64,000 bases of DNA from Dryococelus australis (taxonomy: Eukaryota; Arthropoda; Insecta; Phasmatodea; Phasmatidae): assembly GCA_029891345.1 (NCBI GenBank), contig CM056994.1, positions 136,096,457-136,160,456 of the forward strand, in the 5' to 3' direction. The translations under genes were made by a program, and so were the position numbers. Every line of letters starts with the position of its first letter. The first letter of the stretch is position 1. The notes below the pieces were generated by a model. That model ran no database searches, was not told the DNA's origin, and saw only the letters and a program-made list of their open reading frames with translations. This document shows positions 23,316 through 35,903 of this stretch, piece by piece.

Positions 23316-23365
23316 ATATTATTATTATTATTATTATTATTATTACTACTACTACTTATTATTAA
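23316..23365. repeat. (ATT)n microsatellite grading into (ACT)n
   Basis: About nine ATT units followed by four ACT-type units and two more ATT units. Confidence 0.9.
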
Positions 23366-24547
23366 TGATTGATGTACTTGAACAATAACATTGTAATGTG
23401 GCTTGGCAACTTGTGAGATGAGGGATGCCAGGTTTGAGAGAAACCCAGATGACTGGCTAGTACCACAGAATAGTTGTAAGTTCTGGTAGGGTGCCAGCTC
23501 ATCTATATGATGGGTGAGTATGTGGACTCTGGCTCTCAGGGTGGTAGTTGGTTGACAGCCATGTGGCGTATCCCTCTTGCAGCTCATGTTTACGAATAAC
23601 GTACAATAAAAGACACTAATGCCTTTACATTACATAAATGAGCATGTGGACTTACACTCTTGAGTGGGCCAGGACCCGAGGTGATATTAACATTAAAATA
23701 AAATAAAACGAAGAGTGATGCAATTACGTATATTGATTTGAGAGAGAATACAGCTACAATCTAACACACAAAGTACCTCAAATAATGCGGCATGGTGTAC
23801 AAGGTCCACCATTGGCAGATACTGTGAAAGCACTACTTAATGTGTGGAAATTAAAAGCAGTTAAATCTTTGGGGCCACAAATCTACAGAGCTGAGGATGC
23901 GAGCGCAGGGGAGAAACAAAAAGAAATTAAATGATCTGGACAAAGACACTTACTGTTGCAGCTAAATCACCAGGCAAGACGTTGAAGTTTCCCAGTGATG
24001 CGAATGTGTGCACCCTCTAAGGCCCTTTGAACTAGACTGAGGAGGTTGACAAGGAAATGCAGCTACCAAGTGAAGATCTCCCACTAACTCCGTGAGGGAA
24101 AACCAAATTCATACATACATCCTTAAACATGCATACAGAACAGAAACAAGTGCAGCAAAACACTGAGGAATTAAGACATTAATTCAGACATACTTTCATT
24201 GAATTTAAAGGCTTAATGTCCCTGTTACCATGCATGCCGAGTAGTTGCAGTTTGCTAGAAAAAGCCTGAAGGGGCTTGGAAAAACCATAAGAAAATACAC
24301 AAAAATTACATAAGCATCATACAACACAAATAATCCTTTCATTACACTTCAATAAATTATATGAATAATTTAGTGCAATTGTTACGGATTTTAGTTTGGG
24401 CGCTTGGTATGACCGCTGCTGGAACTACCAAGATCATTTACTGTTTACTTTACTAAAAATAGAAAATATAATTATGCCCTTTTAAAAATAAAAGAAACAT
24501 GATGCAAGCACTAGAAAATTATGTAATGATTTTAGAGTATCACCAAT

Positions 24548-25062
24548 TGTAGGTTCGTTTCATCGCGTAGACTACGTGGTCGGGCACTCTTTATTTAATT
24601 ACACAGCACAGAGGGAAAGCCAACGGGAAATAACAATTGCCCGTGTTTACTCTAGGCTCTCTTTACAGGGATCGCTGCACTTTACCACAAGGAACTCGTA
24701 GACACTAGTTTACTCTAGGCAAGGCAGTTCTTTCTGGTCACAGGACGGTTCAAAGACCTGTTCTGAATGAACAGTGTCCAGATCCACGCACTTCACTCAT
24801 CGCCGTGCGTGGTTGGTGCATGAGCGAACAACATTGGTATGCCTCCTGAACAGGACAGTGAGAGCCACGTCAACTGTCTGTGTCTTTGGTAACATGCTAT
24901 TAAGATGCAATCTAGTATAGTGGGGATAGTGAAAAAAGTTAAGCGTGGAGGTGTCCGGAGATCCCAATATAACCAAGGTCCTAGTTGGCTTACAGCATTC
25001 ATGATCACTGACATGGTTTATTCTAAACAGAGATATCATTGTCTTTGACTTTACAGCATTCT
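24548..25062 (-). repeat. Possible solo LTR (minus strand)
   Basis: On the minus strand the segment may start TGTAACAGAATG near 25062. It carries an AATAAAGAG signal near 24590 and ends CGAACCTACA at 24548, followed by ATTGGTGATAC, which looks like a retroelement primer-binding site. No partner copy is present, so boundaries and class are inferred. Confidence 0.3.
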
Positions 25063-25128
25063 GTTACACATCTGGAAATTTAATTTACGGCATTGGAAAT
25101 TTTATCTTAATTTTATTTTTCTGTCACT

Positions 25129-27082
25129 TGATAGGATACCATCTCCAGTTAGCGGTGCTAGAGCCCATGACGGCGTTCGTAACGCATGTGGCACGTGTCC
25201 TGCACGTGCGCAAAGAGGCCAATATTTTGAACTTTCACATAAATATTATTTTTAAGTGTAAAATATGTTTTATATTTGTATTTGCAGCGTTTAATATGTA
25301 TTAAAATGTTTTGAAGCGAGTGTTGTTATTTTAAAATTGAATGGTTATGAAATTCAAAGTGCCCACAGCACTGACATTAAGAACACTAATATTCCGGCAT
25401 GAACACTGAAGTTAATATGAAAATTCCACAGGAAATTTATAAAATGTAAAACAGTATTAAATTTAATTTGTGTCATTTTATTTAAATAATAAAATATATT
25501 ACTCGGCAAGCATAGCACTTCCGCTTATGTGAACGCTATAGGCGGCCATGGTAGGTCCGTGCGACGCTTGCCTCTGGACAGACTGTCGAGGAGAGCTGGC
25601 GAGGTAAGACACTGTCACGTACTCACTACAAGTTTTGTTCACTGCTGTAGGTTTCAATAGTCAATTTAGTTTACCGGTCAACCTTTGCGTGCATATGTTT
25701 TGCAAGACATTTCTTCAGCATTATGCTTCTGCTTTACTAATTTATTCTGCCCTTATGGCATTTTCAACTTGATCGAGGAGAAGGAGGAGAAAGATATCGG
25801 AGAGGTCACACGACCTGCACAATTTAAATCAGGCGCTATCCGCCTTAGTTAGTGGCCTTTCATTGTAATTTATGCACTATTGCTACGTGCAATTTTAAGG
25901 GGTTTGTTTTTATGTATGTATTTGAGGGTATTATTATGTTTGAATATTTTACGGCAACATCACATATAACCACGTAGCTAACCAACACGAAGTATTTGTA
26001 TACGCCATCATTGCGTTTTGAGAGCTTATTTACGTAACATTGTGTGTGCAATATTTTATTCAGGATTCTATGATCAATTTTGTCAGGGATCCGTGCAATT
26101 TTCATGTAAGTGGATGCTTTTGTGTTTGACCACATGGTCACTTTAATGTTTGTTTTTTTTCCGCTATCAGACAGGCTACACGCCTGTAACCACTGTAATC
26201 ACAAAGAAAATAATTTTTTCGCTCGGAATAATATTTTGTCTGAATTTAATTTGCAGTTTTCACAAAGAAATATTGCAATTCTACCTGCACCACGTGGTCC
26301 GTTACGAACTTCATCCAGTCCAGCGGCATCCGCACCATCTAAACTTGTTTTCACACATGTGTGTGTGTATTGTGAACACTCATCTTGTTTCATGTATCTT
26401 TTGAGGATTCATGTCATTTTGTAATCTGTGTATGGTGCAATTACTCCCGTTCTAGCCGGCTCTGTGTGTAGGCCGTCATAACACTACCCACGTGCTGGCG
26501 GCCGAGCCCCGACAAGTTGGCATTAGTGATGCAGAGTAATCACACGTGTTAATATGTATCATCAAGAGTTTCATTTGTAATTCACAGTGTCCTGTATTTA
26601 GGGGAAAACCGTCAGTCCATACTAGCGACTGTTGGCAGTCTTCCCTTGTGAAGGCTGTGCTTTCATGCACCTCGGTGAGATCATCCATCTAGGCATGCGC
26701 TAGATTAATTGCGGGCTGGGAAGCACCCAAGCAGAATTGGCTAGTCATGACCGAGAATATCATAATTTCATTGGCATGTTGATGTGTATGCATAGTAACA
26801 ATAAAAAGAAGTCTTCAGTAAACTTAACTCTTTTATTCAGTAGTGACAGTGTCTTAGCCACCCGTATTTCATTAAGTGTTTATTTCAAAGTGATGTTTAG
26901 TAAAAGTTTAGTATGGCCTACATGTTTGTAAGTACGGACGGGTGAGACAGACACACAGAACCCACAGTATCCCCGAGAACCCTGAGTCTCAATAGTGCGG
27001 TGATTGGGCAGCACCACTGGCGCCCATATTACCGGTAAGTATTTGTGTCATTATTTGTCTTGTGTCTCACCCGATGGCGTCA
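25129..27082 (+). repeat. Solo or orphan long LTR of the 27411-35899 Gypsy family
   Basis: About 1.95 kb that aligns end to end with the LTRs at 27411-28867 and 34018-35899. Shared landmarks: GTCGAGGAGAGCTGGCGAGG (25587), ACCGGT.AACCTTTGC (25675), TTTCATTGTAATTT (25857), CCTGCACCACGTGGTCCGTT (26284), GGGTGAGACAGACACACAGA (26940), and the terminal GGCGTCA (27076-27082). It is more diverged than the other two are from each other. No internal coding region of this family adjoins it on the left, and no target duplication is visible, so it is an old solo LTR or the end of a truncated copy. Confidence 0.75.
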
Positions 27083-27410
27083 ATGTATTTTTTAAAATTT
27101 CTAGTTTCAAACTTATTTCCATGCATATGTTGACATGTACACAATCCTTTTAATTTCCTGAGAGCAGTAATTATGAGAGGATGATATTTCACAATGTTCC
27201 CTCTGCTGAACTCATTCCTAAATGGCTGGAAACAAACATTTTCAAGAACCAGGAAAACACTTGGAAAATTTCTTCATTCAAAGCACATCAGTTAAAAAAA
27301 AGTAAAAATAGCTATAGACATCTACATTACCCTCTGATCTCTGCACAGAGTTAATATAAAATACAATTTGTTTTAAGGGTTCTCTTTTTAGTTGACTTCT
27401 ACCAGGCTTG
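27083..27410. other. Spacer between two LTRs of one family
   Basis: 328 bp of AT-rich sequence with nothing recognised. It ends in CTTG, the left target duplication of the Gypsy element that follows. Confidence 0.6.
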
Positions 27411-28867
27411 TGACGCCGGCTAACAGACAGCAGCATTAAAACCATGATGGCGCACACCACACACGTGACACATGAGTACACACGTGGGCAAAGAGGCCAT
27501 AACCTACATTTTCCCATAACGGTAATTTATTTAAAGTGTAAACCATGTCTTTTGTTTTATTTCGGGGTCCAAGTGTTTTAAAGTGTTGAAATTGTATGTT
27601 CCAAAAGTATTGCACAATGTTTGGTTAAATTTCAAAATGCGTGCTACATGAAGAATAAGGACGTTACTATTCCGGCGTAAACAACTCCATAAAGAACAAT
27701 TAACGAACACAGAAAATTCACAATTTCTTTTTGATGTTAAAAATTTTACTCGGCGTATATAGCAGCTTCGCTTGTGTGAACCCCGTAGGCAGCCATAGTA
27801 GGTCCGCGCGACACTTGCCTTTGAGCAGTCCGTCGAGGAGAGCTGGCGAGGTAAGACTGTGTAACATATGCACTTCAACTTTTTGCACTGAGTTAGATTT
27901 CCATAGTTCACTTTTGGTATACCGGTTAACCTTTGCCTTGCGTACGTTTTGCCAGACATTCTCCAGCATTATGCTTCCACGTCACTTAATAATTTGCAGC
28001 CCTTGTTGCTTTTTAGAACTTAAACGAGAAAGGGTGGAGAAAATGTCGCAAAGCCCATGTGGCCGGCGCAAACTTGTGAATCAGGAGCCATCTGCTTACA
28101 CCAAAGGCTTTTCATTGTAATTTCTGCTTAACTGCTACGTGCAATATTAAGGGGTATATTTCTATGTATGTATTTCAGGGTATTTTCATGTTTAATTGTG
28201 TTACTGTCACATCGCTCATGGCCACGCAGCCATATATCACCAAGTCCGTATCTACGCCCTCTATGCACTTTAAGGGTATATTTGTGTAATATCATGTGCA
28301 CTATAATTAATTTTATGGTTCCATGTACTTCACGTGATTGATGCTTTAGTATGTATGACCACAATGTCTTTTCCATGTTTCATTTTGCCGCCATCAGGCT
28401 TGGTACAAACTCTACATGGTTAAATCTTCAGGGAAATCATTTTCCCAATACAACTACCCCTTTGTCCGGTAATTAATTGCAGTTTTTACAGAAAACTACT
28501 GCAATTCCACCTGCACCACATGGTCCGCTATGGATTATATCCAGCGACATCCAAGTTTTTATTCACTAACTCATTTTTCTGGCACGACTTTGTAATTGGA
28601 AAACAATAAATGTTATGTGACTCAGTGTAATATGTGCGGTTATTTGTAGCGTCAGAACAGCAAATCTCCCACCTATTCTTCAATGATAAAATGTTTAGTA
28701 TTGATCAGTGTTTTGTAAAGATGCTCGGGTGAGACGGACACACAGAACCCACAGCATCCCTGAGAACTCTGAGTCTCGAAGTGTGGTGTCTGGGAAACAC
28801 CGCTGGAGCCCATATTCAGTAAGTAAATTGTGTCATAGTTTGTCTCATGACTCACCCGACAGTGTCA
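27411..28867 (+). repeat. 5' LTR of the Gypsy element
   Basis: 1457 bp, from TGACGCCGGCTAAC to GACAGTGTCA. TGACGC and GCGTCA termini form an inverted repeat (best seen at the 3' copy). It is shorter than the 3' LTR. Antisense frames inside it (27531-27959, 27718-27969) recur in the 3' LTR only because the LTRs are copies. Confidence 0.9.
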
Positions 28868-28916
28868 ATTGGCATTCTCAATTGGTGTTCATCTGCGCCA
28901 CATCATCCGCGTTAAA

Positions 28917-30050
28917 ATGGCGGATACCACATCTGATCATTCGCAAGAACGCCTCAAGACATCCGCGTCGGCAACCACGACACCCATGTACGCGAGCACG
29001 AACTACCTGGACATGTCGATCGAACAATGCGTGCATTGTGGAAGGGTAAGTGAAGTCAACATGTTCAGTGAAAATTTATGGGATCAACCACTATGCCAAT
29101 GCAGGTCCGATACAGTTTTAACACCATCAGAACCACGCCTGTACACACGCACCGGATGTGAAGGGGCGGGAACCAAGTGGGCACAGTGCCAGCAGTGTAA
29201 ACGGGACTTACATTTGTGATGTATAGGGCCGGATGAATATGTAACCTTTCATGATGGTGATATAAACTGTGCCGAGTGCCGTAAGACAAACTGTACAGAG
29301 ATTGCACCATCAACAACACCAGATGTAAATCCCACTCTGCCACCGGTAGTAGTTACGTACACGCCACAGGACTTGAGAGGTCCCGACAGGAATGCACTTT
29401 TGTTAACTTTTGCAGGGCACAATTCGGAAGACCCAGGTACTTTTCTCGCAGTTTGCGAAGAAACACTGAACCGACACCGCGTGCATAGGGAAGATTGGAC
29501 AGAAGTCACTGCCAACAGACTAAGGGGAACACCCGCCACGTAGTGGAACTTGGACAGAGATTATTGGGTAAAATGGGAAGAGTTTTGCGACAGGTTACTG
29601 GGAAAGTTTGATATGGATGGAGACGCCATCCAGGCCCAAGCGCAATCGTACCATGAACAGCAGCGCAAACGTGAAAGAGTTGAAGAGTTCATGCAGCGTA
29701 AACTAGGTCTTTACAAATGCCTAAACCCAGGTCAACCTACCCGTGGAGTGTTAGATATAATTGTAACCCTGTCAACATAGGACATTAGGCCATACCTGAG
29801 GCGAGCAGCATGTGCGAGTATAGAGCAATTCACATGAGAGGCGTGCCTCTATGAGCAAGATGTACGTGCGGGACAAGAATACCAAACCCCGAGACAGTAT
29901 TACAGCACGTCAACATCCATAATGATGCGAGATGTTACGCGACCACCGCCGTCGTTTACAATAGTGCGATCAAACCGTGGACAGAGAAACTTTCACCACA
30001 ACAGTGAAAAATATTACCAGGGTAATAGGGTGGGAAACTAAGTAGGGAGG
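28917..30050 (+). mobile_element. Gypsy element: gag region
   Basis: Starts MADTTSDHSQERLKTSASAT at 28917. It has a cysteine-rich N-terminal part (CVHCGR, later WAQCQQCKRDLHL, then CAECRKTNC near 29270), unusual in placing zinc-binding-type pairs before the capsid part. Capsid-like words follow (YWVKWEEFCDRLLGKFDMDG near 29560, then VEEFMQRKLGLYKCLNPGQP). Gag would form the particle shell around the element RNA. Broken fossil; whether the N-terminal Cys cluster is a real domain is unproven. Confidence 0.7.
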
Positions 30051-30139
30051 TTGGCGAAACAGTACCTGCACCAATCTCACTGCCAGATCGTAGGAATCTG
30101 CCTAATGAAGGTGGCAAAGGGGTTCAGGTTAGTGACAGT

Positions 30140-32080
30140 ACTGTATGTGCATTAAGGGTCAATGTAGAAGTTGAAGGGAAGAATGTGATCACTGTGATAG
30201 ACACTTCCGCAAGTCACAATTTTGTACGTGAGGGACTCGTACAGAAAATAACAACTAGAGTGCCGCCACGACGTCTGCAATTTGCCACTATCAATCAACA
30301 GGGTGAGGCAAAAAGTGTAATACACGTGACCATCGGAATACATGAACTCCATACAAAATGCAATGTTTGCCGAATCTGTATGAAGAAATGATTTTGGCGT
30401 TACCGTGGTTAATCGAAAATCAGGCAGTAATTGAGCCATATCTTGACCGTCTTCATGTGGGGACATGTGGAAGGTGGAAACTGTACGCAGTAGGAGCAAC
30501 AACCGCTGCCGTGCCATTTGCAGAGTTCGTGCACGAGGTGCCAGAGCAGAATCTGTGTGAAGAAATGATTTTGGGGTTACTGTGGTTAATCAAAAATCAA
30601 GCAGTAATTGAGCCATATCTTGACCGACTTCATGTGGGTACACGTGGAAGGTGGAAGCTGTACGCAGTAGGAGCAACAACAGCTGCCGTGCCATTTGCAG
30701 AGTTTGTGCACGAGGTGCCAGAACAATATCAATAATGGCTACAACCATCTGCTGGACCAGTATGCCAGTGTGTTCCACACTGATGAGAAGCTGCAGCGTA
30801 CCCGGTGTACTCCAAGCCACGAGACCCAAGTATTTTCTTTTGGCATGTAATCAATCAGCAGGTATGTGAGATGCTCAATGATAATGTAATCGAACCTACA
30901 CAGAGTCTCTTTAATTAAGGCATTACACTAGCCCCTAAAAAGGACGGTGAATGGAGGTTTTGTGTAGACTTTAGTACTCTCAACAAAGTAACTGTAAACA
31001 TACCACCTCCAGTAATTAACATCAAAGAGACTCTGTCAACACTAGGGCCAGCTGGTGTGTTTACTTCACTCAACCTTAAGTCAAGGTATAGGAAAGTACC
31101 TATCCGCCCATCAGATCGGAAAAAGACTGACTTTACCACACCAGTCAGGCTTAGATTTCAGTTTTTTGCAATGCCATTCGGCTTAAAATGTGCTCCTGCC
31201 ACTTTTCAACTTAATGGTAAATGTGTTAGATGGTTACATAGGAGACTTTGCGATGGCATATCTTGACGATGTACTTGTATGGTCAAACAGCTGGGAAGAA
31301 CATTTACACCACCTAAACCTTGTGTTCGAGAGGCTGGAATGCAACAAGCTAACATGTAAGGTTGACAAGTGTAAGTTGGGGATGAGTAAGATGTAGTTTT
31401 TGGGACACTATGTAACAGGGAATGGACATGAACCAGAACAACAACATGCACAACAGATACAGGAAAAACCACACCCAGGTCACATAAACAAGTTCTAAAA
31501 TTTTTTGGTTTGATAAATTGGTTAAGGGAATTTGTTCCAAATTTTTCTGTAATTACTGCACCATTAAGTGAATTGTTATGTGAGAAGTGTAAATTTGTAT
31601 GGACACCTTAGGCCACACAAGCATTCAAATACATCAAACTTGCTCTTCAAAACTGTAAACCACTAGTCAGGTTTAGTCTGGAGCTGCCTGTTGTAGTTCA
31701 GGCAGATGCAAGCCAAGAAGGCATTGGAGCAGTGTTATACCAGGTGGGAGAACAAGGGGAAAAACACATCATCAACTACCACAGTACGAAGTTTGGCGAC
31801 GCAGAAAGTAAATATCATGTAAACAAACAAGAGTATTTGGCAATTGTACACACGGTGAGGAAGTACCGGCCGTATCTGTTAGGAGGAAGGTTTACACTGA
31901 AAACCGATAACCATTGTTTAGTTTGGTTGGAAGGCATGCATAATGGAAAGAGTAAACTAGCCTGCTGGGTTTTGTTGTTACAAGAGTTTGATTTCAAAAT
32001 AGAACACATGGAGGGAAAAACCAACGAACTCGCGGATTCACTGTCCAGGAACACCTGTCCAAACATAACAGTAACAAATG
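30140..32080 (+). mobile_element. Gypsy element: protease, reverse transcriptase and RNase H region
   Basis: A retropepsin-like NVITVIDTSASHNFV lies at about 30180-30225. The reverse transcriptase shows FTSLNLKSRY (about 31058), MPFGLKCAPATF (about 31170) and the YLDDVLVWS active site (about 31258). RNase H follows with QADASQEGIGAVLYQ (about 31700), YHVNKQEYLAIVHTVRKYRP and KTDNHCLVWL (about 31900). This region copies element RNA into DNA. It contains an internal tandem repeat (30373-30726, separate entry). Broken. Confidence 0.88.
30373..30726 (+). repeat. 177-bp tandem duplication inside the Gypsy pol region
   Basis: Two adjacent units, 30373-30549 and 30550-30726, both starting AATCTGTRTGAAGAAATGAT and ending GAGGTGCCAGARCA, with only scattered differences. 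The unit length is a multiple of three (59 codons). It lies between the protease and reverse transcriptase parts. Confidence 0.9.
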
Positions 32081-32499
32081 ACACCGAGTGGGAAGAGACA
32101 CTACCACCTTGCAGTACCACACAAGTAACAGAAACACACAGCTTTTATTTTGCAAAACATTGTTGCCACACCGTCCGGAGAACTTGTCTCATTAAATGTC
32201 CGCAATGTGTTAAAAGAGGTGCACACTGCACAAGAAAATTCCCCAGATGCTGCACAATGCCGGCAACACTGGCGCATTGAGAGATTCAGAACATTGGAGT
32301 GTAGTGGAACGGGGAATCTAAGTAAAACCCCCTGGTAATTGCACAAAATGGCGAACATACGTACCTAAGGAAACACGTGAACTTGTGCTGACATACGGGC
32401 ATGACAGCTTAAGAGCATGGCCACCCGGGTTCCGAACAGACACGTAGGAACATACAGAAGTTTTTCCATTTGTGCAGCACCCGGAAGCCATGGAGGACA

Positions 32500-33320
32500 G
32501 ACAGCAACACTCCACAACAACCGAGGCTGCCAATGGAGCCATTCAAAACTGTCGCACTTGACATCATGAGCCTGTACCCACGCACAAAAGATGGGAAATG
32601 ATTTCTCGTTGTCGCCACTGATTTGTTTACAAGGTGGACTGAGGCATTTCTGTTCAGTAATGTCTATGCACACACAGTTGTGCATGTAATGTAAAACTAT
32701 TTTTTTCCCAGGTGTGGTTACCCAGAATACCTACTGACAGAAATTGTACACAGTTTGTAGGAAGAAAATGGAGAGAATATTATACCGCATGGGGAATCGA
32801 ACACCGTACCACACCAGGGCAAACCCGACCGAATGTCGTAACCAAGACATGAGAATCCAGTTGCGAGTCAGGTTAGGAACAGACCACGCAAGATGGAGGG
32901 AACTGATTCCAGAAGTCATGTTTTGTTTACTGAATCGAGATAACACCGCAACGGGAAAAACACCCGCAGAGATGGTGCAGGGCCGCAAACTGCATACGCT
33001 CGGAGAACCCCGCGAAAACCCCCAATACCGCCTGAGAGAAATATCGCCCACCAACTACAGATCCACGAACAGGTGAGGGTAAATCAGAGACGAGTCACAA
33101 AACGTCACCGCGATGACCTGCGTATAGCCCGCACCCTTGTGGGGAAGAGGGGCAAGGAGAAGCCGGAAAGCCCAGTACCCCAGCAAGCATGACGTTGCGT
33201 ACCAGGTGGTACGAGGAATGACAGAAGCAACATGTGCCAAAACAACAACACCAGTCTCATGACCACGCACCCGGAAAATGTAAACAACTTGTAAACACAA
33301 TGTAATTTAGGGGCTTCGCG
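32500..33320 (+). mobile_element. Gypsy element: integrase region
   Basis: Integrase core words: FKTVALDIMSLYPRTKDGK near 32545, VVATDLFTRWTEAF near 32605, CGYPEYLLTE near 32715, then the downstream NRDNTATGKTPAEMVQGRKL near 32935. Integrase joins the element DNA to the chromosome. Broken. The stretch from 33320 to the 3' LTR includes two related short motifs (NSFKG and NFKGF near 33437 and 33596) and a basic, proline-rich tail; its role is unknown. Confidence 0.8.
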
Positions 33321-34017
33321 GCATTCAAATTCTCCACACCAAACAGGGAGGGAGAAGAGGACAAAAGTGAGAACACGCAATTGAACAAAATTAGTAATGA
33401 ATCACCATTTTGGGACTTTCCGTAGGGGCAGGCAACAGCCTAACAAATCAAAATAGTTTTAAAGGGTCTGCTTGTGTAGAGGAGGGAAGAAGTGGTAACA
33501 ATAGTGTACATGTAAACTGCAACACAACCAGTGCCAATTATATGCCTTTTCTAGGTTTTGCTGTACCCACACGGGACAGCCTCACAAGGAAACAAAATTT
33601 TAAGGGGTTTCCCCAAGGCACAAGTTAACATGATTGTATCATACGTGAAAATGTAGATGTTCATACCACAAATGAAAGTGTAACGCCTTTCAGAGGTTTT
33701 TCGGCATCCAGGGGATAGACTAGTAGGGCAAGAGAGTTTCGAAGGGTTTGGGGAAGCTAATAGGGAAGTGAATATGACGCCAAATGTCAACAAACCACAT
33801 TGTCGCACTCGCAAAAGGCGAGGCGAGTCACCACTATGTCCCAACAACATGGTTCCAGCCTACAACCCCACCCCCTGCAAACACCGTAGAGTGAGAAGAC
33901 TTCCAAGGCCACGTTTCCTTTGCCCACAATCAGTGGTCCCGGTTCACAGCCGGGCAGGGCCCGTTAGAGCAAACTTGGGTTGCTCGCATTGGCTTGGCCT
34001 TCACGGGAAGGGTCGTT

Positions 34018-35899
34018 TGACGCCGGCTAATAGCCAGCAACGTTAAGATCATGACAGCGCTCACCACTCATGTGACACGTGGGTACGTACATACGCAAAG
34101 AAGCCATAACCTGCACTTTCCCATAATGGGATATTTATTTAAAGCGTAAACCATGTCTTTTGTTTTATTTCAGGGTCCAAGTGTTTTAAAGTGTTAAAAT
34201 TGTATGTTCCAAAAGTGTTGCACAATATTTGGTTAAATTTCAAAATGTGCACTGCGCAAAGAATAAGGACGTTATTATTCCGGCATAAACGCCTCCATAA
34301 AGAACAATTAACGAAAACAGAAAATTCACAATTTAAAAGCTTAATGTGATCATGTATGTAAATTATTTGTGTGCCATTTCTTTTTGATATTCGAAGTTTT
34401 ACTTGGCGTGTATAGCTCTTCTGCTTGTATGAACCCTGTAGAAGGCCACGGTAGGTCCGCGCGACGCTTGCTTCTGGGCAGCCCGTTGAGGAGAGCTGGC
34501 GAGGTAAGACGCTGTGGCATACGCACTTCAAATTTTAGCACTGAGTTAGATTTCAATAGTTCACTTAGTATACCGGTTAACCTTTGCCTTGCGTACGTTT
34601 TTCCAGACATTCTTTAGCATTATGTAATAATTTGCAGTCCTTGTGGCTTTTTAAAACTTAAAACGAGAAAAGGTGGAGAAAATGTTGCGGAGGCCAGGTG
34701 GCCGGTGCAACTTGTGAATCAGGCGCCATCCACTTACACAAAAGGCTTTTCATTGTAATTTCTGCTTAATTGCTGCCTGCAATTTTAACGGCTATATTTC
34801 TATGTATGTATATCAGGGTATTTTCATGTTTAATTGTGTTATGGCCACGCGGTCAGATATCGCCAAGTCTGTATCTACGCCATCCATGCACTTTAAGGGT
34901 ATATTTGCGTAATATCATGTGCGCTATAATTAATTTCAGGGTTCTATGTAATATTTTATTCAGGATCCTGTGTATTTCACATGATTGATGCTTTTGTATG
35001 TATGACCACGCTGTCTTTTCCATGTTTCATTTTCCCGCCATGAGGCGTGCTACAAGCCTCTAGATGCTTAAAGCTTCAGGGGAATCATTTTCCCAATACG
35101 GCTACACTTTGTCTGGTAATCAATTGCAGTTTTTACAGCAAACTATTGCAATTCCACCTGCACCACATGGTCTGCTACGCATTGTAGCCACCTAAACATA
35201 CTTTTACGCACCTGCGTGTTTATTGTGCCCATTCATGTCGTGTCCCATATTGTATAACTCTTATTGGTGTAATTTATACAGTGACATTATTTCTGTCCTA
35301 GTCGGCTATGTGTAAAGACCGCCACCACAGTCACCACGTGCTGGTAGACGCGTCCCGACGAGCCCACATTAACGATGGCAAATAATCACACATGTTTAAT
35401 GCTCATCTTGTAATTCTCCGTGTCCTGTCTCCAGGATAGATCTACAGTCCACCCTAGCGGCTGTAGACCTCTTTCCTTGTGGGGGCTGTGTTTTCGAACA
35501 CCCCAGAGAAACATCTATCTAGGAGTGCGCAAGAGTAATTACGAGCTGGTGGTAAGAGCCCAACGGAATTCGCTAGACACATCCAAGTTTTTATTCACTA
35601 ACTCATTTTTCTGGCACGACTTTGTAATTGGAAAACAATAAATGGTATGTGACTCAGTGTAATATGTGCGTTTACTTGTAGCGTCAGAACAGCAAATATC
35701 CCACCTAATCTTCTATGATAAAATGTTTAGTATTAATCAGTGTTTTGTAAAGATGCTCGGGTGAGACGGACACACAGAACCCACAGCATCCCTGAGAACC
35801 CTGAGTCTTGAAGTGCGGCATCTGGTAAACACCGCTGGCGCCCATCTTCAGTAAGTAAATTGTGTCATTGTTAGTCTCGTGTCTCACTGGACAGCGTCA
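34018..35899 (+). repeat. 3' LTR of the Gypsy element
   Basis: 1882 bp, from TGACGCCGGCTAAT to GACAGCGTCA, preceded by a purine tract (ACGGGAAGGG) and followed by CTTG. Longer than the 5' copy and closer in length to the lone LTR at 25129-27082. Confidence 0.92.
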
Positions 35900-35903
35900 C
35901 TTG

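Larger units (their letters stand above)
22790..24547. other. Unassigned DNA with small repeats
   Basis: Contains a 37-bp imperfect tandem duplication (23013-23086) and an ATT/ACT tract (23316-23365). The frames at 22874-23587 are not convincing. I recognise no gene or named element in the rest. Confidence 0.4.
27411..35899 (+). mobile_element. Gypsy (Ty3-like) LTR retrotransposon with long LTRs, complete in outline but broken
   Basis: Fossil proviral-type element of about 8.5 kb. LTRs at 27411-28867 and 34018-35899 start TGACGCCGGC and end GTGTCA or GCGTCA, with CTTG directly before (27407-27410) and after (35900-35903), a 4-bp target duplication usual for Gypsy. Internal parts in order: gag from about 28917 to 30050, protease near 30190, reverse transcriptase 30880-31620, RNase H 31690-32070, integrase about 32530-33180. 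The end of the coding region lies before a GGGAAGGG-type purine tract at the 3' LTR. Order PR-RT-RH-IN identifies Gypsy rather than Copia. No env was recognised. It carries many breaks. In stretches of the two LTRs compared by eye about one base in ten differs, so it is old. Confidence 0.93.

Noticed and set aside
23316-23365. CRISPR-like repetition
   Set aside because: It is a trinucleotide microsatellite; no spaced direct repeats of CRISPR type occur anywhere in the window, and the genome is eukaryotic.
27531-27959. Minus-strand frame of 142 codons resembling another at 34139-34531
   Set aside because: The two frames match only because both lie antisense in copies of the same LTR; there is no independent sign of coding.
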